Source: Promicromonospora iranensis
Lineage (GTDB): Bacteria; Actinomycetota; Actinomycetes; Actinomycetales; Cellulomonadaceae
Direction of reading: 5' to 3'
Length of the DNA: 64,000 bases
NCBI RefSeq assembly: GCF_028994805.1
Contig: NZ_JAJQQP010000001.1
Location: 62,001 to 126,000, forward strand
The first letter of the stretch is position 1. Each line of letters begins with the position of its first letter. The notes under the pieces are model-generated. The model ran no database searches and was not told where the DNA came from. It worked only from the letters and a program-made list of their open reading frames with translations. This document shows, piece after piece, positions 56,030 through 64,000 of the stretch. The translations under genes and the position numbers were made by a program.

Positions 56030-57913
56030 ATGACAGCAGCGCCGCTGCCTGCGCCTGACGTCACCGACCGGAGCTTCTGGGCCGCCGACCGGGTGGCCGA
56101 GGCCCTCGTGCCCACGCTCGCGTCGGCCGACGCCGAGCGCGGCGCCCCCTGGCCGCAGACCCTCGCCTCGCACTACGCCCGGTTCTTCCGCGACGGCGAC
56201 CGCACGGTCTACGAGGCGCACGTCGCCGCCCGCCACGCGCGCCTCACCCGCGCCACGCTGGCGGCGTTGCTCGACCCGCGTACGGACCGCGTCGACGAGG
56301 TCGTCGACGGGGTGCTGCTGCTGTGCGAGCAGTCGACCTGGTGCTGGGCGGCGCACGATGACACGTGGTCACGCTTCGGCAGGGTCACCCCCACCGTCAC
56401 CGAGCCGTACCTCGACCTCGGGGCGGGCGAGGTCGCCGCGCAGCTCGCGTGGATCGACCACCTGCTCGGCCCGGCGCTCGACGAGCGCGCGCCCGGCGTG
56501 CGGTGGCGGATCCGGCAGGAGACGCAGACCCGGGTGCTGCGGCCCTTCACCGAGCGGCGCGACTGGTGGTGGCTCGGCGTCGACCACCCGATCATGAACT
56601 GGAGCCCGTGGATCCAGGGCAACGTGCTGGCCGCCAACCTCGCGCTGGAGGAGGACCCGGACCGGCGGCAAGCCGTCACCGCGCTCGTCGCCGACGGGAT
56701 CGCCGCCTACTGGGCGTCGCTGCCCGCCGACGGCGGGGTCGACGAGGGCTATCACTACTGGTGGCAGGGCGCCGCCCGCGCGCTGGAGGCACAGGACCTG
56801 CTCGGATCGGCCGGGATCGAGCCGGAGCCGGCCACGCTGGACCGGATCCGCGCGACCGTCGCCTTCCCGCACTCCATGCACCTCGGCGGTGACTGGTACG
56901 TCAACGTGGCCGACGGCGCCGCGCGTCCGCTCTCCACCTGGCCCTGGAACGTGGTGCACGCGTGGGCGCGCCGCGTGGGCGACGACGACGCCGCCCGGCA
57001 CGCCGCCGCCTACCGCGGGCAGCCCGGTGGTCTGTTCGACGAGCGCGCGTCCCTCCCCCGGGCGGTCCGGATGCTGTCCGACGCGGCGTGGGCACAGGCC
57101 CTCGCCGCCGCTCCGCCGCTGGTCGGGCGTGCCCACTTCCCCTCGACCGGGATCACGGTGGCGCGCTCGGCGCCCGGGTCGGCCCGAGGCCTCGCGGTGT
57201 CGGTCAAGGGCGGGCACAACGGCGAGAACCACAACCACGTGGACGTGGGCTCGGTCATCGTGGCGCTCGACGGCGTGCCCGTCGTGATCGACGCCGGCAA
57301 GCCCACGTACCGTGCGGGAACCTTCGGACCGGACCGGTACGACCTGTGGGTGGTCCGCGGCGACTGGCACAACGTCCCCCAGGTGCGCGGCGTCGAGCAG
57401 GCGCCGGGCGAGCGGTTCGGTGCCCGCGACCTCGAGGTGGCGGACGGCGGAACCGACCACGGCTCCTGGCGCGCGCGGCTGGATCTCGCCGGCGCCTACC
57501 GCGTGGACAGGCTCGAGCACTGGTGGCGCGAGGCAGCGCTGGAGCCGGCCGGCGAGACGCTGACCGTCGAGGACTCGTGGACGTTCTCGGGTGCGGGTGC
57601 GCCGACGTCCGCCGACGGCTCGACGGCGTGGCACTGGCTGCTCGCGGGCGACGTCGCCCTCGATCCCGGCCGAGCGGTGGTCCGGTTCACCCCGGACGGC
57701 GGCCCGACGCCGGCCCGTGCACTCGCCCTGACCTGGGATGCTGGGGCGGCCGACGCCGAGGTCGAGGTCCGCGAGCTGGACGATCCGGAGCTGACAGCCG
57801 TCTGGGGCGGACATCTGACCCGGCTCCGGCTGACAGCGCGGACCGAGACACCGTCGGGCACGTTCAGGGTGACCATGAGACCCATCGGGTCCGGACCGCA
57901 GGAGGTTGCATGA
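56030..57913 (+). CDS. Heparinase II/III-like polysaccharide lyase
   Basis: A 627-residue protein from ATG 56030 (GGAGGA upstream). The N-terminal half is helical (alpha/alpha toroid) with WWWLGVDHPIMNWSPWIQGN and DEGYHYWWQGAARALEAQD. The C-terminal beta-sandwich begins with VKGGHNGENHNHVDVGSVIV and VPVVIDAGKPTYRAGTFG, the heparinase II/III signature with its His/Asn cluster. No signal peptide is seen, so it probably works on imported oligosaccharides. It cleaves uronate linkages by elimination. It overlaps the DeoR gene by 4 bp and is divergent from the importer operon. Confidence 0.85.
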   Translation: MTAAPLPAPDVTDRSFWAADRVAEALVPTLASADAERGAPWPQTLASHYARFFRDGDRTVYEAHVAARHARLTRATLAALLDPRTDRVDEVVDGVLLLCEQSTWCWAAHDDTWSRFGRVTPTVTEPYLDLGAGEVAAQLAWIDHLLGPALDERAPGVRWRIRQETQTRVLRPFTERRDWWWLGVDHPIMNWSPWIQGNVLAANLALEEDPDRRQAVTALVADGIAAYWASLPADGGVDEGYHYWWQGAARALEAQDLLGSAGIEPEPATLDRIRATVAFPHSMHLGGDWYVNVADGAARPLSTWPWNVVHAWARRVGDDDAARHAAAYRGQPGGLFDERASLPRAVRMLSDAAWAQALAAAPPLVGRAHFPSTGITVARSAPGSARGLAVSVKGGHNGENHNHVDVGSVIVALDGVPVVIDAGKPTYRAGTFGPDRYDLWVVRGDWHNVPQVRGVEQAPGERFGARDLEVADGGTDHGSWRARLDLAGAYRVDRLEHWWREAALEPAGETLTVEDSWTFSGAGAPTSADGSTAWHWLLAGDVALDPGRAVVRFTPDGGPTPARALALTWDAGAADAEVEVRELDDPELTAVWGGHLTRLRLTARTETPSGTFRVTMRPIGSGPQEVA

Positions 57914-59091
57914 CTGAGGAAGCGCCGCTCCCGAGCGAGCGTCGGGCGCGCCTCATCGCGCGCGTACGGGAGACCGGTTCGGCGCGCGTGAGCGACCTGT
58001 CCCGCGTGCTCGGCGTGACACCCGTGACCGTGCGGCGTGACCTGGCCCTGCTGGTCGCCGAGGGCGTCCTGGAGAAGGTGCACGGCGGCGCGCGCATCCC
58101 GGCCCGCGGCGCGGGGATCGGTGCCCACACGGGCGCGAGCACCGGCATCGTCCAGCCCGATGCGGCGCCCTTCGGAGGTACCGACCAGCTCACGATCGGC
58201 ATGGTCGTGCCCTCGATCGACTACTACTGGCCGGAGGTGATCCGCGGCGCGCGGGACGCCGCGCACGGAGCAGTGCGGCTGATCCTGCGGGGCGCGTCGT
58301 ACGAGGTCGACCAGGTGCGGCGGCAGGTGGCCGCGCTCGTCGGGGACGACGGCGGACCGGGCGTCGACGGCCTGCTCGTGGCACCGCCCGTCGACGGCCC
58401 CGAGGCTGCCGATCTCGGCGAGTGGCTGGCCGGCCTGAGCCTTCCGGTGGTGCTGATGGAGCGGCGGCTGGCGACCGGCCCGTACCGCGAACCGCTGGAG
58501 TCGGTGGCCACCGACCACGCGCTCGGCTCCGGCATGGCCACGCGGCACCTCGCGGAGCGCGGGCACCGGCGGGTGGGACTGGTGACGTCGCGGACCAGCC
58601 CGACGTCGGCCGCCGTCCGGCGCGGTTTTCTCGCGGTGGCGGAGGAGCTGGGGCTCGACGTCGTGCTCGACCTGGAGACGGTGCCGCTGTTCGACGCCGA
58701 CTGGGCGGACGAGGCCGCCGCCGTGCTGGACAGGTGCGCGGAGGTCGGGGCGACGGCGCTCCTCGTGCACTCCGACCGGGAGGCGATCTCGCTGGTGGAG
58801 CAGGCACAGGAGCGCGGCGTGCGGGTGCCGACGGATCTCGCCGTGGTCGCGTACGACGACGAGGTCGCCGGCCTGGCCGATCCTCCGCTCACCGCGGTGC
58901 GACCGCCCAAGGCGGCCATCGGAGCGGGGGCGCTGGAGCTCCTGACGCGCCGGCTCGCCGCCCGGGCGGACGCCGCCGCCGCACGGGACAGCGACGGCGG
59001 GGACGCGGTGACCGGGGCGGACCGGCCGGTGCACCGCATCGAGCTGAGCCCGCGCCTGATCGTGCGCGCGTCGAGCGCTCCCCGCGTGTAG
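57910..59091 (+). CDS. DeoR-type helix-turn-helix fused to LacI/periplasmic-binding sensor
   Basis: A 393-residue hybrid regulator. Residues 8-65 are a DeoR winged helix (ERRARLIARVRETGSARVSDLSRVLG, then TPVTVRRDLALLVAEGVLEKVHGGA). From about 95 on, the sensor is not the usual DeoR sugar-phosphate domain but a LacI/periplasmic-binding-like fold: LTIGMVVPSIDYYWPEVIRGA, HLAERGHRRVGLVTS, LAVVAYDDEVAGLADPPLTAVRP. It should sense a free sugar, not a phosphate. It is cotranscribed with the heparinase-like gene; CGATC repeats upstream are its likely operator. Autoregulation is inferred. Confidence 0.87.
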   Translation: MTEEAPLPSERRARLIARVRETGSARVSDLSRVLGVTPVTVRRDLALLVAEGVLEKVHGGARIPARGAGIGAHTGASTGIVQPDAAPFGGTDQLTIGMVVPSIDYYWPEVIRGARDAAHGAVRLILRGASYEVDQVRRQVAALVGDDGGPGVDGLLVAPPVDGPEAADLGEWLAGLSLPVVLMERRLATGPYREPLESVATDHALGSGMATRHLAERGHRRVGLVTSRTSPTSAAVRRGFLAVAEELGLDVVLDLETVPLFDADWADEAAAVLDRCAEVGATALLVHSDREAISLVEQAQERGVRVPTDLAVVAYDDEVAGLADPPLTAVRPPKAAIGAGALELLTRRLAARADAAAARDSDGGDAVTGADRPVHRIELSPRLIVRASSAPRV

Positions 59092-59125
59092 GGCAGGCAG
59101 GGAGCGAAGGCCTGCTCCGCGGGAT

Positions 59126-59164
59126 GTGCTGCGCCCGGTGCACGACGTCTACCGAGCGCAGCAC
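59126..59164. terminator. Convergent terminator between the DeoR and rhaB genes
   Basis: GTGCTGCGC (59126-59134) and GCGCAGCAC (59156-59164) pair, with an inner CGGT/ACCG. It lies between converging genes and probably serves both directions. Confidence 0.6.
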
Positions 59165-59184
59165 CTCCCGAGGACACAGCGGCC

Positions 59185-60669
59185 CTAGGACACAGCGGCG
59201 TAGCGACGGAGCGTGACACTCGCCCGCACCACGTCGCGGAGCGCCGTCAGGCCACCCGACACGACGCCGACCGCACGCGCCTGCACGAGCACGTTCCCGA
59301 GCGCCGTCGCCTCGACCGGTCCCGCGACCACGGGCAGCCCCGCCGCCTCGGCGGTGAGCCGGCACAGCAGCTCGTTCTGCGACCCCCCACCGACCACGTG
59401 CACGGCATCCACCACGACCCCTGCCAGCGACGACGCCTCCGCGATCGCCCGGGCAGACGCCGCGGCGAGGCTGTCGAGGATCACGCGGGCCAGGGCGGAC
59501 CGCCTGTCGGGGAGCTCGATCCCGAGGCGGGCGACGGCCTCGGCGACCCGGCGCGGCATGTCCCCCGGGGCGAGGAACTCGTCACCGTCGACGTCGACGA
59601 GGCAGCGACCACCCGGCTCCGTGGCAGCCGCGGCGAGCAGGCCGGGCAGGTCGACGGGCGCGCCGTCCTCCGCGGCCCAGGCTCGCACGCACTCGTCGAG
59701 CACCCACAGCCCCATGACGTTGCGCAGATAGCGCACCGTCCCGTCGAGCCCGAGCTCGTTGGTGAAGTTGGCGGCGCGGCTCGCCTCGGTGAGCACGGGA
59801 GCGGGCAGCTCCAGCCCGACGAGCGACCACGTGCCCGACGAGACGTACGCCGCCGAGCCGCCGAGCGGGGCGGCCGCGACGGCGGACGCCGTGTCGTGCG
59901 AGGCCACGGCGAGCACCGGCACCTCGCCGAGCCCGGTCGCCTCCCGCACCTCGGGCAGCAGGTGGCCGACGACGGCGCCGGGCTCGACGAGCTCCGGCAG
60001 CCGGTCCCGGAGGGCGCCGAGGCCCGGACGGACCGCGGCGAGCCGGTCCAGCAGCTCGGTCGACCAGGTGCGGGACCGGGCATCGAGCAGGCCGGTGGTG
60101 GACGCGTTGGTCACCTCCGCGACCCGACGGCCCGTCAGCCAGTACGTGACGAGGTCGGGAAGCAGCAGGAGCTGCTCGGCCTTCCCCCACTCGCCGTCCC
60201 CGCCCCCGCCGGCCGAGCCGGCCGAGCCTGTCGAGGCCCCCGCCACCAGCTGGAACTCCGTGGTGAAGGGCAGATGCTGCAGCCCGTTGACCGCGTAGTG
60301 GTCGGCGAACGGGATCTGCCGGTACACCTCGTCGGCGACCCCGTCCGTACGCGGGTCGCGGTAGCAGTGCGGGTCCGCCACGAGCTCGCCGGCGGCGTCG
60401 AGCAGCCCGTAGTCGACGGCCCACGAGTCGACGCCGATCCCGCGGATCTCGACCCCCCGCTCGCGCGCGACGTCGCCCGCGGACCGCAGCCCGTCGACGA
60501 TGCCGCGCCACAACGCCTGCACGTCCCAGCGGAGCGCGCCGCGGTCATCGGTCACCGGCCCGTTCGGGAACCGCCCGCACTCGACGAGCTCGGCCCGCCG
60601 ACCGTCCACCACACCGAGCATCACCCGCCCGCTGGTGGCTCCCAGGTCGACGGCGACGAAGCCGGTCAC
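59185..60669 (-). CDS. rhaB: L-rhamnulokinase
   Basis: A 494-residue FGGY-family kinase starting at GTG 60669 in a GTGA overlap with the upstream aldolase-dehydrogenase gene. VAVDLGATSGRVMLG is the phosphate-binding motif and VDSWAVDYGLLDAAG is the rhamnulokinase signature. HLPFTTEFQLVAG, VASHDTASAVAAAPL and VHVVGGGSQNELLCRLTAEA follow. It phosphorylates L-rhamnulose to rhamnulose 1-phosphate. Last gene of the rhamnose operon. A TASTGSAGSAGG-like insert (60200-60240) lengthens one loop but spares motifs. Confidence 0.92.
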   Translation of the reverse strand: MTGFVAVDLGATSGRVMLGVVDGRRAELVECGRFPNGPVTDDRGALRWDVQALWRGIVDGLRSAGDVARERGVEIRGIGVDSWAVDYGLLDAAGELVADPHCYRDPRTDGVADEVYRQIPFADHYAVNGLQHLPFTTEFQLVAGASTGSAGSAGGGGDGEWGKAEQLLLLPDLVTYWLTGRRVAEVTNASTTGLLDARSRTWSTELLDRLAAVRPGLGALRDRLPELVEPGAVVGHLLPEVREATGLGEVPVLAVASHDTASAVAAAPLGGSAAYVSSGTWSLVGLELPAPVLTEASRAANFTNELGLDGTVRYLRNVMGLWVLDECVRAWAAEDGAPVDLPGLLAAAATEPGGRCLVDVDGDEFLAPGDMPRRVAEAVARLGIELPDRRSALARVILDSLAAASARAIAEASSLAGVVVDAVHVVGGGSQNELLCRLTAEAAGLPVVAGPVEATALGNVLVQARAVGVVSGGLTALRDVVRASVTLRRYAAVS

Positions 60670-62762
60670 CGCAGGAACGCGGCTGCCACGCCCGCGTCGA
60701 CGGGCACGTGCAGTCCGGTCGTGTGCGAGAAGTCCGAGGTGCACAGCGCGAACACGGCGGACGCCACGTTCTCGGGCAGCACCTCCCGCTTGAGCAGGGT
60801 GCGCTGCGCGTAGAACTCGCCCAGCTTCTCCTCCGGCACCCCGTACACCGCTGCCCGGTTGGCCCCCCAGCCGGACGCGAAGATGCCCGACCCGCGCACG
60901 ACGCCGTCCGGGTTCACGCCGTTCACCCGGATGCCGTGCTCCCCCAGCTCGGCGGCCAGCAGCCGCACCTGGTGCGCCTGGTCGGCCTTGGTCGCGGAGT
61001 AGGCGATGTTGTTCGGCCCGGCGAACACGGAGTTCTTCGAGGAGATGTAGACGATGTCGCCGCCGAGACCCTGGTCCACCAGCACCCGCGCGGCTTCACG
61101 TGAAACCAGGAACGAGCCCTTGGCCATGACGTTGTGCTGCAGGTCCCAGTCGGCCTCGGTGGTGTCGAACAACGACCGCGACAGGGACAGGCCCGCGTTG
61201 TTCACCACGAGGTCGACGCCGCCGAACGCGAGCACCGCCGCACGGATCCCGGCCTGCACCGCCACCTCGGACGACACGTCCATGGCCACGCCGATGGCGA
61301 CGTCCGCCGAGCCCAGCTCCGCGGCCGCGGCGACGGCCTTCTCGGTGTCCAGGTCCGCGACCACCACGCACGCGCCCTCGGCGGCGAGCCGCTGGGCGAT
61401 CGCCTTGCCGATGCCCGACGCCGCCCCCGTCACCAGGGCGACCCGGGTCGCCAGGGGCTTGGGCGCGGGCATGCGCTGCAGCTTCGCCTCCTCGAGCGCC
61501 CAGTACTCGATGCGGAACTTCTCGTCCTCGGCGATGGGCGCGTACGTGGAGATGGTCTCCGCGCCGCGCATCACGTTGATCGCGTTGACGTAGAACTCGC
61601 CGGCCACCCGTGCCGTCTGCTTGTTGCGCCCGTACGAGAACATGCCGACGCCGGGCACCAGCACGATCGCCGGGTCGGCGCCACGCATCGCCGGCGGCTC
61701 CTCGCCACGCGCCCGTGCCGCCGCAGCGCCGCGCTCGTAGTACGCCGCGTAGTCCGCCCGGTACGCGGTGTGCGCCTCGCGCAGGGCGGCGACCGTCTCC
61801 TCGACGGTGGCCGACGTCGGGACGTCCACCACCAGCGGCTTGACCTTGGTGCGCAGGAAGTGGTCGGGGCACGAGGTGCCGAGCTCGGCGAGCGGCAGCA
61901 GCCGCTCGCGCGCGAGAAGGTCCAGCACGACGTCGGAGTCGGTGAAGTGGCCGACCTGCGGCGCGTCCGCCGACGCGATGCCGCGGATCACCGGGGCGAG
62001 CGCTGCCGCGCGGGCCCGGCGCTCGGCGTCGGGCAGCGGCTCGTAACCGGGGCGTACGGCACCGAAGGGGTGCGTGCCGTCGGCCGCGAGCGCCGCCGTC
62101 CGGGACTCGATGAACGCCTCGGCCCGGCGGATGATGTCGAGCGAGCGTGCCTCGCACTCCTCGCTCGTGTCGCCCCAGGCGGTGATGCCGTGGCCGCCCA
62201 GGATGCAGCCGATGGCCTGCGGGTTCTCCGCCTTGATGGCGGCGATGTCCAGGCCGAGCTGGAAGCCGGGGCGGCGCCACGGCACCCACACCACGTCGGA
62301 GCCGAAGATCTCACGGGTGAGCGCCTCGCCGTCGGCCGCGGCGGCCACCGCGATGCCGGAGTCGGGGTGCAGGTGGTCCACGTGGGCGGCGTCGACCAGG
62401 CCGTGCATCGCCGTGTCGATCGAGGGCGCCGCGCCCCCCTTGCCGTGCAGGCAGTAGTCGAAGGCGGCGACCATCTCGTCCTCGCGGTCCAGGCCCGGGT
62501 AGACGTCGACGAGCGCCCGCATCCGGTCCAGGCGCAGCACCGCCAGGCCCGTGGCCTGGAGCGTGCCGAGGTCGCCGCCGGAGCCCTTGACCCACAGCAG
62601 CTCGACGGGCTCGCCCGTCACGGGGTCGGTGGCGTTCCCCTTCGCGGACGTGTTGCCGCCCGCGTAGTTGGTGTTCCGGGGGTCGGCGCCCAGCCGGTTC
62701 GAGCGGGCGACGAGCGAGGTGACCGTCGGGTTGTCTGTCGCGTCGGCAGTCTGGTTCGTCAT
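60666..62762 (-). CDS. Fused rhamnulose-1-phosphate aldolase / lactaldehyde dehydrogenase
   Basis: A 698-residue bifunctional enzyme. Residues 1-400 are a class II aldolase with VDHLHPDSGIAVAAAADG as zinc site and CILGGHGITAWGDTSEECEA. Residues about 440-698 are a short-chain dehydrogenase with VALVTGAASGIGKAIAQRL, NNAGLSLS and the catalytic YSATK. It splits rhamnulose 1-phosphate into dihydroxyacetone phosphate and L-lactaldehyde and would oxidise the latter to L-lactate, as RhaEW-type enzymes do. Overlaps 4 bp with both neighbours. The link to lutABC at 38-41 kb is logical but not proven. Confidence 0.92.
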   Translation of the reverse strand: MTNQTADATDNPTVTSLVARSNRLGADPRNTNYAGGNTSAKGNATDPVTGEPVELLWVKGSGGDLGTLQATGLAVLRLDRMRALVDVYPGLDREDEMVAAFDYCLHGKGGAAPSIDTAMHGLVDAAHVDHLHPDSGIAVAAAADGEALTREIFGSDVVWVPWRRPGFQLGLDIAAIKAENPQAIGCILGGHGITAWGDTSEECEARSLDIIRRAEAFIESRTAALAADGTHPFGAVRPGYEPLPDAERRARAAALAPVIRGIASADAPQVGHFTDSDVVLDLLARERLLPLAELGTSCPDHFLRTKVKPLVVDVPTSATVEETVAALREAHTAYRADYAAYYERGAAAARARGEEPPAMRGADPAIVLVPGVGMFSYGRNKQTARVAGEFYVNAINVMRGAETISTYAPIAEDEKFRIEYWALEEAKLQRMPAPKPLATRVALVTGAASGIGKAIAQRLAAEGACVVVADLDTEKAVAAAAELGSADVAIGVAMDVSSEVAVQAGIRAAVLAFGGVDLVVNNAGLSLSRSLFDTTEADWDLQHNVMAKGSFLVSREAARVLVDQGLGGDIVYISSKNSVFAGPNNIAYSATKADQAHQVRLLAAELGEHGIRVNGVNPDGVVRGSGIFASGWGANRAAVYGVPEEKLGEFYAQRTLLKREVLPENVASAVFALCTSDFSHTTGLHVPVDAGVAAAFLR

Positions 62763-63658
62763 CGGGCTGCTGCTTCCGTCTCTGGTCGGTCGTTGGGTGC
62801 TTCGTGGGGCGTGCCGACGAGCGCGTCGGCGGTGAGCCACGTGATGAGGCGCGCGATGCTGCGCACCGCGCCGGGAGTCTCAGGATGGTTGAGGTGGCCG
62901 TGCTTCGTGCCGTCCTCCCGGACGAGCAGGACGTCGACCCCTGCGGCAGCCAGCTCGGCGGCGTACGCCTCGCCCGAGGCGCGCAGGGCGTCGTGGTCGG
63001 AGTTGAGGACGAACGTGGGCGGCAGGCCCCGCAGGTCCTGGCCTCCCGGGAAGGCGTACGGCGACGTCGGCGGGCCTTCGTGCCCCAGGTAGTTGGCGTT
63101 CATCGACGCGAGGAAGCCGGGGTCGCGCCAGTCCGACGCCGTCTTCTCGAACAGCTCCGCGCTCGGCGCCGGGAGCTCGAAGTGCGCCACGGCGTAGGCG
63201 AGCACGACGCTGCGCGGCGGCGTGCCACCCGCGTCCCGGAGGCGCAGGGACGCGCCGCCCGCCAGGTTCCCGCCGGCGCTCGCCCCGCCGAGCGACCATC
63301 GTTCGGGTCCGACACCGAGGCCGGCGTTCTGCGCCCAGCCGTGTGCGAACGACACCTCCTCGGACGCCACCGGGAACCGTACGCCGGGCGGTTGACCGTC
63401 CGGTCCGGTCCACGGTCCCGCCGGGTCGGAGGCAGGCGCGAGCCGGTAGTCGACGCTCACGACGACGACGCCGGCGTCCGCAAGGCTCCGGGCTACCCAG
63501 TCGGCCTCGAGCATGTCGAGGCTGCCGCGGATGAACGCACCGCCGTGTGCCCAGACCAGGCCGGCGACCCGCTCGGCGTCGGCCGCGGGCTCGTAGACCC
63601 GCACGCGGAGGTCGCCGTGCGGGCCGTCCAGCACGCGGTCCTCGACGGTGACGCTCAC
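62759..63658 (-). CDS. HSL-family alpha/beta-hydrolase (esterase)
   Basis: A 299-residue hydrolase starting at GTG 63658 in a GTGA overlap with rhaI. The oxyanion motif is WAHGGAFIRG, the nucleophile elbow SLGGASAGGNLAGG holds Ser, and the acid is Asp in NSDHDALR with His in KHGHLNHPE. This is the hormone-sensitive-lipase group. Its place in the rhamnose operon suggests deacylation of acetylated rhamnose or rhamnose-containing oligomers. That role is inferred. Confidence 0.85.
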   Translation of the reverse strand: MSVTVEDRVLDGPHGDLRVRVYEPAADAERVAGLVWAHGGAFIRGSLDMLEADWVARSLADAGVVVVSVDYRLAPASDPAGPWTGPDGQPPGVRFPVASEEVSFAHGWAQNAGLGVGPERWSLGGASAGGNLAGGASLRLRDAGGTPPRSVVLAYAVAHFELPAPSAELFEKTASDWRDPGFLASMNANYLGHEGPPTSPYAFPGGQDLRGLPPTFVLNSDHDALRASGEAYAAELAAAGVDVLLVREDGTKHGHLNHPETPGAVRSIARLITWLTADALVGTPHEAPNDRPETEAAAR

Positions 63659-64000
63659 GCGCCCCATCCTGCCTGGGCGCCTCCGACCCGCTCGGCGGCG
63701 ATCTTCTCGGCATAGCCGGACGCCGCGAAGGCAGCGGTCGGGTTCGGGTCCAGGCCCATCTCCTCGCGCACCTCGGCGACGAGCGGGCGGACGTCGGTGT
63801 CGTACGCGTCCATGAGCACGCCGTGCGCGCCGAGCACGTCGCCCGACAGCTGCGCGGCGGTGAGCGCCTCGACGTCCACGAGCAGGGCCTTCGCCGTCGC
63901 CTCCTGGACGTTCATGACCGAGCGGATCTGGGCGGGGATCTTCGGCTCGATGTTGTGGCACTGGTCGAGCATGAAGTTGACGCCGCTGTCCGGAGCGTGG
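63655..64000 (-). CDS. rhaI: L-rhamnose isomerase, C-terminal part (5' end beyond window)
   Basis: About 114 codons are visible, entering from the window edge in the frame HAPDSGVNFMLDQCHNIEPK and ending at TGA 63655-63657. The block VNFMLDQCHNIEPKIPAQIR and SVMNVQEATAKALLVD are typical of the actinobacterial/rhizobial type L-rhamnose isomerase, which makes L-rhamnulose. First visible gene of the rhamnose operon. The N-terminal two-thirds, with most metal ligands, lie outside. Confidence 0.88.
   Translation of the reverse strand, partial: HAPDSGVNFMLDQCHNIEPKIPAQIRSVMNVQEATAKALLVDVEALTAAQLSGDVLGAHGVLMDAYDTDVRPLVAEVREEMGLDPNPTAAFAASGYAEKIAAERVGGAQAGWGA

Noticed and set aside
1-64000. Transposase, integrase, prophage, tRNA or rRNA genes
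   Set aside because: None could be recognised on either strand; no attachment-site duplication seen.

Overview
This 64-kb window comes from a high-GC Gram-positive actinobacterium. The coding density is very high, third positions are almost all G or C, GTG starts are common, and the gene content is that of a soil or plant-litter saprophyte: many LacI, GntR, DeoR and AraC regulators, sugar ABC transporters without their own ATPase, CBM32-bearing secreted enzymes, a pectate lyase, a GH19 chitinase and rhamnose catabolism. My guess is a Promicromonospora- or Cellulosimicrobium-like member of the Micrococcales; this is inference and not proven by any marker gene. No rRNA, tRNA, CRISPR array, prophage or insertion sequence is visible.

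Layout. 1-3.1 kb: the 5' part of trpS behind a Trp-Trp leader peptide and attenuator, a MerR-box-controlled quinone reductase, trmL and a mazEF pair. 3.2-11.6 kb: small redox and stress genes (VOC protein, ThuA-like protein, MDR reductase with a deazaflavin-type reductase and divergent TetR, D-amino-acid oxidoreductase, aldo/keto reductase, GH19 chitinase, MerR/GyrI regulator). 11.6-19 kb: a LacI regulator divergent from a three-gene operon of secreted CBM32 proteins (clan-A-type glycosidase, DUF1996 protein, large beta-helix-like protein). 19-30.7 kb: a pectin/uronate block with altronate-dehydratase-type enzyme, ABC importer, LacI-DUF6807 fusion regulator, Gfo/Idh dehydrogenase, AEC transporter and pectate lyase. 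Several of these genes share GAAACCGG-type operators. 30.8-37 kb: Gfo/Idh, FabH, SprT, a luciferase-like/FAD-oxidase fusion and MarR. 37-41 kb: GntR and lutABC (lactate use). 41-48.8 kb: DUF2000, AraC, a uridine-kinase-like protein, a glycosyltransferase, LacI and an operon of Gfo/Idh, DUF993 and sugar isomerase. 48.9-64 kb: a second ABC importer with DUF624, DUF2264 and 2-hydroxyacid dehydrogenase. A heparinase II/III-like gene and a DeoR/periplasmic-binding-protein hybrid regulator are divergent from it. Then comes a rhamnose operon (rhaI, esterase, fused aldolase-dehydrogenase, rhaB), cut by the window end.

How it fits together: pectate lyase and the heparinase-like enzyme would release uronate- and rhamnose-containing oligomers. 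Two ABC systems import them, probably using a shared ATPase encoded elsewhere. UxaA and the Gfo/Idh enzymes handle uronates, the rha genes handle rhamnose, and the lactate expected from the fused lactaldehyde dehydrogenase could enter LutABC.

The most unusual structural signal is a set of dispersed palindromic repeat families with long, near-perfect stems (families A-D below). They sit at gene ends, and one copy of family A lies in frame inside lutC. A second theme is frequent leaderless transcription, with a -10-like hexamer 6-8 nt before the start codon of at least nine genes.
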